Below are positions 6,529 to 11,330 of a stretch of 11,330 nucleotides of DNA, piece after piece. The notes under the pieces were generated by a model that made no database searches, was not told where the DNA came from, and was given only the letters and a program-made list of their open reading frames with translations. Made by a program: the position numbers and the translations under genes. Within the stretch, counting starts at the first letter, position 1; every line of letters begins with the position of its first letter. The DNA is from Noviherbaspirillum sp. GTDB taxonomy: Bacteria; Pseudomonadota; Gammaproteobacteria; Burkholderiales; Burkholderiaceae. The stretch is taken from contig JAQGLQ010000416.1 in NCBI GenBank assembly GCA_028292785.1, positions 1-11,330 on the forward strand, written 5' to 3'.

Positions 6529-6729
6529 ATGGCTAACAAGGCGCTCAGCAAACGGCAGAAGCTGGTCATCCGCGTCGAACCCTCGCAGAGGGCCTTGAAG
6601 CCCCGCAATCCGCTCGCCCTCGCCGCAAGGCAGCGCGTCGCCGGTGCGCATCAGAAAAGTGTGTCGTCCGAGCGCCAGCTACACAAGCGGGTCCTGAAAA
6701 AAATCCTGACCGGGTCCGAGGAGAATTAG
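6529..6729 (+). CDS. Small very basic conserved-type hypothetical protein after hslU
   Basis: 66 residues starting at ATG 6529 with GGAG (6515-6518) ten bases upstream. It is rich in Lys and Arg with few acidic residues: KALSKRQKLVIRVEPSQR, then KPRNPLALAARQRVAGAHQK (24-43), then a helical basic tail RQLHKRVLKKIL. No membrane segment, signal or Cys. The third codon positions are strongly GC, as in neighbouring genes, so it is likely real. It lies 37 bases after hslU on the same strand and may share the heat-shock transcript. The KPRNPL...AR...AGAH pattern looks familiar from short unnamed betaproteobacterial proteins, but I cannot assign a function. The charge would suit nucleic-acid or ribosome binding; this is inference. 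Its stop TAG interlocks with the stop of gspC on the other strand. Confidence 0.72.
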   Translation: MANKALSKRQKLVIRVEPSQRALKPRNPLALAARQRVAGAHQKSVSSERQLHKRVLKKILTGSEEN

Positions 6730-7430
6730 CGATTCGAAGAATTCGCGGATCCCGGAACGGGGTTCGCGGCAGGCGCAGGCTCGGGACTTTGAGCGGGGTT
6801 CGCCGGCAATCCGGAGGCGCCGCCGCCGGCTCCCCCGGTGCCTGGCTGCGGCACCGATCCGATGGCGTCGGATTGCGTCGCCGGCGGCATCACCACCGTC
6901 GTCGATGGCGGCGGCGACGCTATCGTGCTTGCCGGCGGCGTGGCCATCTGCGATGGGCGTATGAATGGCGGCGGCGTAGGACCGGTGCGTATCGGCGGCA
7001 CATTTGCTATTTCACCCGCGCCCTTTGCGCTTTCCGGCAGTTCCACTCGCTTGGTCACGCCGCCTTCGGACAACACCACATGATCCCTGTGCACTTCGCG
7101 GATGGTTACCCCGGGCAGTATTTCCATTTCCGCCCGGACCGCCTGCGCAGGCTTGCCGTCGGTACTGAGTATGGCGACGCTGTCGCGCGCATTGCCGGCG
7201 ACCACCACGCCTTTGAGCTGATAATTGCTGGCGACGGCGACGGGACCCTGCGAACGGCCGCCGCCGAGCAGGGACATGGCGGCATCCGTACGGATTTCCG
7301 CCTGGACCGCGCGCGGCGGCGCGGCGACCGGGCGGACCGGCGGCTTGAACAGTTGCATCGCCCAGTACGCGATCGAGGCGCACAGTGCGATGAACAACAA
7401 GAAACTGACAACCAGAGGCAAGCGCTTCAT
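6726..7430 (-). CDS. gspC: Type II secretion protein GspC, short form without PDZ domain
   Basis: 234 residues. GspC is the bitopic inner-membrane protein that links the platform to the secretin GspD in the periplasm. Residues 5-28 form one membrane helix (VVSFLLFIALCASIAYWAMQ). The homology-region (HR) domain covers about 65-133 (NYQLKGVVVAGNARDSVAIL, GVTIREVHRDHVVLSEGG). From about 143 to the end the chain is Pro/Ala/Gly/Ser-rich and probably disordered. Many GspC proteins end in a PDZ domain or a coiled coil; neither is seen. ATG 7430 has a strong site AGGGAAGG just upstream. It is the last gene of the run gspD-gspE-gspF-gspC, 47 bases after gspF. Its TAA stop (6726-6728) overlaps the TAG of the convergent small gene. 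Some annotations call this type GspN; the HR domain favours GspC. Confidence 0.85.
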   Translation of the reverse strand: MKRLPLVVSFLLFIALCASIAYWAMQLFKPPVRPVAAPPRAVQAEIRTDAAMSLLGGGRSQGPVAVASNYQLKGVVVAGNARDSVAILSTDGKPAQAVRAEMEILPGVTIREVHRDHVVLSEGGVTKRVELPESAKGAGEIANVPPIRTGPTPPPFIRPSQMATPPASTIASPPPSTTVVMPPATQSDAIGSVPQPGTGGAGGGASGLPANPAQSPEPAPAANPVPGSANSSNR

Positions 7431-7477
7431 TACCTTCCCTTTACATTATTCTTTTCAGTTTAGACGTGCCTGGCCGC

Positions 7478-8698
7478 CTAGCGGACCAGTTGATTGATCT
7501 CGATGATAGGCATCAGTACCGCCAGCACGATCAGCAATACGACCACGCCCATCGCCAGGATGAGGGCGGGCTCGAGCAGGCCGGCAATGGTCATGGCGCG
7601 GCGCTCGAGATCCTGTTCCTGCGCGTTGGACGCGCGTTCCAGCATCGCCGGCAGCTCTCCGGTCACCTCGCCGGCGCGAATCATGTGGATCAGCATCGGC
7701 GGAAAATGCTTATGCGCCGACAGCGCGCGCGCCAGGCCGACGCCTTCCCGCACGCTGGCGGTCGCCTCTTCCACCTGATCGCGCATGGCGACATTGGACA
7801 GCGTGTCGCGGCTGGTCTGCAACGCGCGCAGGATGGGCACGCCGGAGCCGGTGGTGATAGCCAGCGTGCTGGCGAAGCGCGCGGTATTCAGGCTTCGTTC
7901 GAATTTGCCATACAGCGGCGCATTGAGCAGCCAGCTATGCCAGCGGTATTTGATGTCGGGATTTTTCAGGGCGCTGCGCCACGCGAAGATCAGGGCGGCA
8001 ATCAGGGCCGCCACTATCCAGCCATAGCTGCGCACGAAATCGGAGATCGCCAGCATGATGACGGTCAGCATCGGCAGCTTCTGCTTGGTATTGGCGAATA
8101 CCGACACGATCTGCGGCACCACGTAGGCCAGCAGGAAAATCACGATGGCAAATGCCACCACCGTTACGATCGCCGGATAGGTGAATGCGAGGCGCACCTT
8201 CTGCACCAGAGAATTGCGCCGCTCGATGTAATCCGCCAGCCGCGACAGCACGCGCGACAGCTGGCCGATCTGCTCGCCGGAAGCGACCAGTGCACGGTAA
8301 ATGTCGGCGAAGTCGCGCGGATGCCGCGCCAGGGCATCCGATAACGACGATCCGCCCATTACCTCGGAACGAATCGACGCCACGAGGTCGCGCACATAGG
8401 TACGCTCGGCCTGCTCGAGCAATGCGGAAAAAGCCTGCTCCAGCGGCAGGCTGGCTTCCAGCAGGCTGGCGAGCTGACGCGTGAACAGCGCCAGCTCGGT
8501 GGTCGACAGACGGTCGCCGAATGCGCGCTTCCTGGATTGCCCAAGTTCATCGACCTGTGCCGCGATGGCATCGACCGTGACCGGCACCAGACCCTGCGAG
8601 CGCAGGTCCGAACGCGCGGCGCGCGCGCTATCGGCGCTGACCGTGCCTTTTTTGGTATTGCCGACTGCGTCGACGGCTTCGTAACGAAATGCTGGCAC
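7478..8698 (-). CDS. gspF: Type II secretion inner-membrane platform protein GspF
   Basis: 406 residues, the usual GspF length. It is the polytopic platform protein around which the GspE ATPase drives pseudopilus growth. It begins MPAFRYEAVDAVGNTKKGTV, the typical family start. Two cytoplasmic T2SSF domains (about 68-170 and 270-372) carry TRQLASLLEASLPLEQAFSA and ARFASTLAITTGSGVPILRA. Membrane helices lie near 175-197, 224-241 and 376-398. RAGEVTGELPAML (341-353) is the conserved motif of the second domain. The start codon is GTG (8696-8698); the closest Shine-Dalgarno, GGAG, lies 13 bases away and is poor, so expression may depend on coupling to gspE, which ends 51 bases upstream. Confidence 0.96.
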   Translation of the reverse strand: MPAFRYEAVDAVGNTKKGTVSADSARAARSDLRSQGLVPVTVDAIAAQVDELGQSRKRAFGDRLSTTELALFTRQLASLLEASLPLEQAFSALLEQAERTYVRDLVASIRSEVMGGSSLSDALARHPRDFADIYRALVASGEQIGQLSRVLSRLADYIERRNSLVQKVRLAFTYPAIVTVVAFAIVIFLLAYVVPQIVSVFANTKQKLPMLTVIMLAISDFVRSYGWIVAALIAALIFAWRSALKNPDIKYRWHSWLLNAPLYGKFERSLNTARFASTLAITTGSGVPILRALQTSRDTLSNVAMRDQVEEATASVREGVGLARALSAHKHFPPMLIHMIRAGEVTGELPAMLERASNAQEQDLERRAMTIAGLLEPALILAMGVVVLLIVLAVLMPIIEINQLVR

Positions 8699-8724
8699 GA
8701 TTAACTCACTTCTCCGATTTCAGT

Positions 8725-8744
8725 GCGCATGCGTGCGTATGCGC
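8725..8744 (-). other. Hairpin in the gspE-gspF gap
   Basis: GCGCAT (8725-8730) and ATGCGC (8739-8744) form a perfect 6-bp stem with an 8-base loop just after the gspE stop codon, in the transcribed - strand as well. No T tract follows. It may protect the gspE message or set the ratio of GspE to GspF; evidence is only the symmetry. Confidence 0.3.
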
Positions 8745-8749
8745 TCATG

Positions 8750-10189
8750 CTATTCCTTCGCCACCCGCAGCAGTTCCGCCTTCGTGGTGATGCCTTGCTC
8801 GATCCAGCGTTCGCCGTCTTCGCGCATGGTGCGCATGCCATCGCGCTGCGCCGCCGCGCGGATGTCGGCTTCCGACGCCTGATTGTGAATCTGGGCACGA
8901 ATCTCGTCCGTGGTCTGCAGCAGTTCATAAATGCCGACGCGGCCATGGTAGCCGGTGTGTCCGCAGCGGTCGCAGCCGATCGCATGCCATTCGCGGCCAT
9001 CAAAGCTCTTGCAGTCCGGGCAAAGCTTGCGCACCAGGCGCTGCGCGACCACGCCGAGCAGGGACGAGGACAGCAGGAAAGGTTCGATGCCCATATCGAG
9101 CAGACGGGTGACCGCGGCCGCCGAATCGTTGGTGTGCAGGGTGGCCAGCACGAGGTGACCGGTCAGCGATGCCTGCACCGCGATCTGCGCGGTTTCCAGA
9201 TCGCGGATCTCGCCGATCATGATGATGTCCGGGTCCTGGCGCAGGATGGCGCGCAAGGCCTTGGCGAAGGTCATGTCGATGCGCGCGTTGACCTGTGTCT
9301 GGCCGACGCCGGCCAGCTCGTATTCGATCGGATCTTCCACCGTCAGGATATTGCTGGTTGGCGAATTCAGCCGCGACAGGGCCGCATACAGGGTCGTGGT
9401 CTTGCCGGAACCGGTCGGCCCGGTCACCAGCACGATGCCGTGGGGCTGGGCGATCAGCTTGTCGAACTGCGGCATCACATCCGGGCTCATGCCGAGATGG
9501 TTGAGGTCGAGGCGGCCGGCCTCCTTGTCCAGCAGACGCAGCACCGCGCGTTCGCCATGTCCGGTCGGCAAGGTGGAGACACGGACATCGACGCCCTTGC
9601 CACCGACGCGCAGGGTGATGCGGCCATCCTGCGGCAGGCGTTTCTCGGCGATGTCAAGCTGCGCCATGATCTTGATGCGCGAAATCAGCGACGCATGGAT
9701 CGCTTTCTTGGGCCGCACGATGTCGCGCAGATTGCCATCGACACGGAAACGGACCACCGAAATCTGCTCGAACGGTTCGATATGGATATCCGAAGCTTCC
9801 TCGCGTAGCGCCTGCGTCAGCAGCGCATTGATCATCCGGATTACCGGCGCATCGTCGGCGGACTCGAGCAAGTCCTCGATCGCCGGCATGTCCATCATCA
9901 GCTTGGCGAGATCAAGATCGGATTCCACTTCATCCACCACCTGCGCCGCGTCGCCGCCCGATCCGGCATAAGCGCTGGCGATCGCCGCTTCGAGATCCTC
10001 GCGCGGGATCGACTTCAGCTTGACGCGGCCGAAGCGGCGGCTGACCTCCCCGATCGCGCTGGGCGCGGTCGCATCCGATACCCAGACCTCGACGGCATTG
10101 CTGCCCGTATCGCTGCGCCGCGCCAAAAGCGCGAAGTCGCGGGCGAAGGCATACGGTAAAAGACGGGCATCCGGCATGACTGTGTTCAT
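8750..10189 (-). CDS. gspE: Type II secretion assembly ATPase GspE
   Basis: 479 residues. Cytoplasmic hexameric ATPase of the type II secretion/type IV pilus family that powers pseudopilus assembly with GspL and GspF. The N-terminal N1E-like domain is short (MNTVMPDARLLPYAFARDFA onwards). The core shows EASDIHIEPF (131-140), Walker A GPTGSGKT (257-264), Asp box TVEDPIEY (283-290), Walker B MIGEIRD (324-330) and His box LATLHTND (349-355 region). A zinc-binding tetracysteine is present as C390/C393 (CPDC) and C406/C409 (CDRC), but the two pairs are only 12 residues apart, much closer than in Vibrio EpsE. Then GYHGRVGIYELL. ATG 10189 has AGGA nine bases upstream. It lies 17 bases after gspD and belongs to the same operon. 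Confidence 0.97.
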   Translation of the reverse strand: MNTVMPDARLLPYAFARDFALLARRSDTGSNAVEVWVSDATAPSAIGEVSRRFGRVKLKSIPREDLEAAIASAYAGSGGDAAQVVDEVESDLDLAKLMMDMPAIEDLLESADDAPVIRMINALLTQALREEASDIHIEPFEQISVVRFRVDGNLRDIVRPKKAIHASLISRIKIMAQLDIAEKRLPQDGRITLRVGGKGVDVRVSTLPTGHGERAVLRLLDKEAGRLDLNHLGMSPDVMPQFDKLIAQPHGIVLVTGPTGSGKTTTLYAALSRLNSPTSNILTVEDPIEYELAGVGQTQVNARIDMTFAKALRAILRQDPDIIMIGEIRDLETAQIAVQASLTGHLVLATLHTNDSAAAVTRLLDMGIEPFLLSSSLLGVVAQRLVRKLCPDCKSFDGREWHAIGCDRCGHTGYHGRVGIYELLQTTDEIRAQIHNQASEADIRAAAQRDGMRTMREDGERWIEQGITTKAELLRVAKE

Positions 10190-10206
10190 TGCAATTTTTC
10201 CTGAAA

Positions 10207-11330
10207 CTAATTGGTTGGCGGAGGCGGCGCGCCCGGCACCGGCGTGGACGGGATAGGCTGCACGCCTCCTTCGGGCGGCAGGTTTTCGCTCCTGCCGGGT
10301 GGTACGTTCAGCATCGGCGCGCCGAACGGGCGGCCGTCGATCATCGGCGGCAGTATCGGCCCGGGTCCGCTCGGCAATACCATGGATGGCGCTACCTGCT
10401 GGCCGGCCTGGACATTGCGGATGTACTCATAGCGGTCGTTCATCACGTTCGCGCTCTGCTCCGCATTGCGGATGACGGTCGGCCGCAGGAAGATCATCAG
10501 ATTGGTCTTTTCGTGCCTGCGAGTCTGGTACTTGAACAAACCACCGACTATCGGGATGTCGCCCAGGCCCGGCACTTTCTCGACCGAGTCGGTCATGCGG
10601 TCCTCGATCAGGCCGCCCAGCACGATGACCTGGCCGTCATCCACCAGAACATTGGATTCGATCGACCGCTTGCTGGTGATGATGCCCGCGACGTTGGTAG
10701 TATCCTGCACGGCCGATGTTTCCTGATAGATCTGCAGCTTGATCGTGCCGCCTTCGGAAATCTGCGGCCGCACGCGCAGCGCCAGACCGACGTCGCGGCG
10801 CTCGATGGTCTGGAACGGATTGACTCCCGCCGCTCCGCCCGACGCCGCGGTGGTGAACTGCCCGGTGATGAACGGCACGTTCTGGCCGACGATGATGCGC
10901 GCCTCTTCATTGTCCAGCGTGATCAGGTTAGGCACCGACAGGATGTTCGCATTGGCCTCGGTTTCCAGCGCATGGGCTAGCGCCCCCAGTCCGAGCCGGC
11001 CGCCGATCTGCCGGAAAATGCCCAGCGTCAGGCCGTTGCCGGGCGACAGCGGAACCCCGTTGGGTGTCGCGCTGGCAATCGCCTGGTTGATGATGTTGTT
11101 GCCGGCGGACGAGAAGGAGGTGCCGCCGCCCACGCGATAGCCGCTGGTCGCGTCGCCGGACAGGCCGAGCCACTGGATGCCGAACTCGGCGGCCTTGTCG
11201 GCCGACACTTCGACGATCAGCGACTCGACATAGACCTGGGCGCGGCGCGCGTCGAGTTGATCGATGACCGCGCGCAGATTGCGATACACGGCTTCGCTGG
11301 CGGTGATGATGATCGTATTCGTCGATGGAT
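10207..11330 (-). CDS. gspD: Type II secretion secretin GspD, C-terminal part (5' end outside window)
   Basis: 373 C-terminal residues are visible, open to the window edge; the frame at the edge reads PSTNTIIITASEAVYRNLR. GspD forms the outer-membrane secretin ring through which folded proteins leave. Visible are the end of the last N domain (RAVIDQLDARRAQVYVESLI), the N-to-secretin boundary, then the secretin domain with ANILSVPNLITLDNEEARI, VGQNVPFITGQF, DGQVIVLGGLIEDR and VPGLGDIPIVGGLFKYQ, and the final strand TNLMIFLRPTVI. After this come about 80 residues that end in a Pro-rich tail (NLPPEGGVQPIPSTPVPGAP). In systems using a pilotin, the C-terminal tail of GspD is where it binds; no such S-domain pattern is recognised here. 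First of the four gsp genes in the window. Confidence 0.97.
   Translation of the reverse strand, partial: PSTNTIIITASEAVYRNLRAVIDQLDARRAQVYVESLIVEVSADKAAEFGIQWLGLSGDATSGYRVGGGTSFSSAGNNIINQAIASATPNGVPLSPGNGLTLGIFRQIGGRLGLGALAHALETEANANILSVPNLITLDNEEARIIVGQNVPFITGQFTTAASGGAAGVNPFQTIERRDVGLALRVRPQISEGGTIKLQIYQETSAVQDTTNVAGIITSKRSIESNVLVDDGQVIVLGGLIEDRMTDSVEKVPGLGDIPIVGGLFKYQTRRHEKTNLMIFLRPTVIRNAEQSANVMNDRYEYIRNVQAGQQVAPSMVLPSGPGPILPPMIDGRPFGAPMLNVPPGRSENLPPEGGVQPIPSTPVPGAPPPPTN

Noticed and set aside
7466..8344. 292-codon open frame on the + strand across gspF
   Set aside because: Antisense shadow of gspF, with His/Gln/Arg-rich composition and no family resemblance.
8723..9808. 361-codon open frame on the + strand across gspE
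   Set aside because: Antisense shadow of gspE, rich in His, Gln, Arg and Asp as such mirror frames are.

Overview
The window reads as chromosomal DNA of a high-GC betaproteobacterium, most likely Burkholderiales and possibly Oxalobacteraceae. This rests on codon use, the HslV propeptide form (MEQFHG before the catalytic Thr), the DksA C-terminus and the style of the type II secretion genes; no rRNA or other taxonomic marker is present. Coding density is high, no gap between genes exceeds about 150 bases, and I see no insertion sequence, tRNA, rRNA or CRISPR array.

Left part (1-2900, + strand): the 3' end of dksA, in a form lacking three of the four zinc-finger cysteines, closed by a strong intrinsic terminator. 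Then comes a probable two-gene unit: a 124-residue membrane-anchored His/Cys-containing protein and a ZnuD-like TonB-dependent outer-membrane receptor. A consensus -10 box and a 15-bp palindrome lie right at the start codon of the first gene, and a 10-bp inverted repeat links its stop codon with the Shine-Dalgarno of the receptor gene. Together these suggest a metal-responsive, perhaps zinc-limitation, locus.

Middle part (2985-6729, + strand): a gene for a 456-residue protein built from two copies of a helical module plus STAS domain, with its own -10 box and a hairpin at the start of its leader. Next is the heat-shock protease pair hslV-hslU behind a good match to a sigma-32 promoter, then a 66-residue very basic conserved-looking protein 37 bases after hslU.

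Right part (6726-11330, - strand): four type II secretion genes read leftwards in the order gspD (5' end outside the window), gspE, gspF, gspC. They encode the secretin, the assembly ATPase, the inner-membrane platform protein and a short GspC without a PDZ domain. The last gene, gspC, meets the 66-residue gene tail to tail, with interlocking stop codons. Pseudopilins and GspL/M are not in the window.

Most genes belong to known families. The least explained parts are the duplicated helical-STAS protein, the regulatory architecture of the metal-receptor operon, and the small basic protein after hslU.
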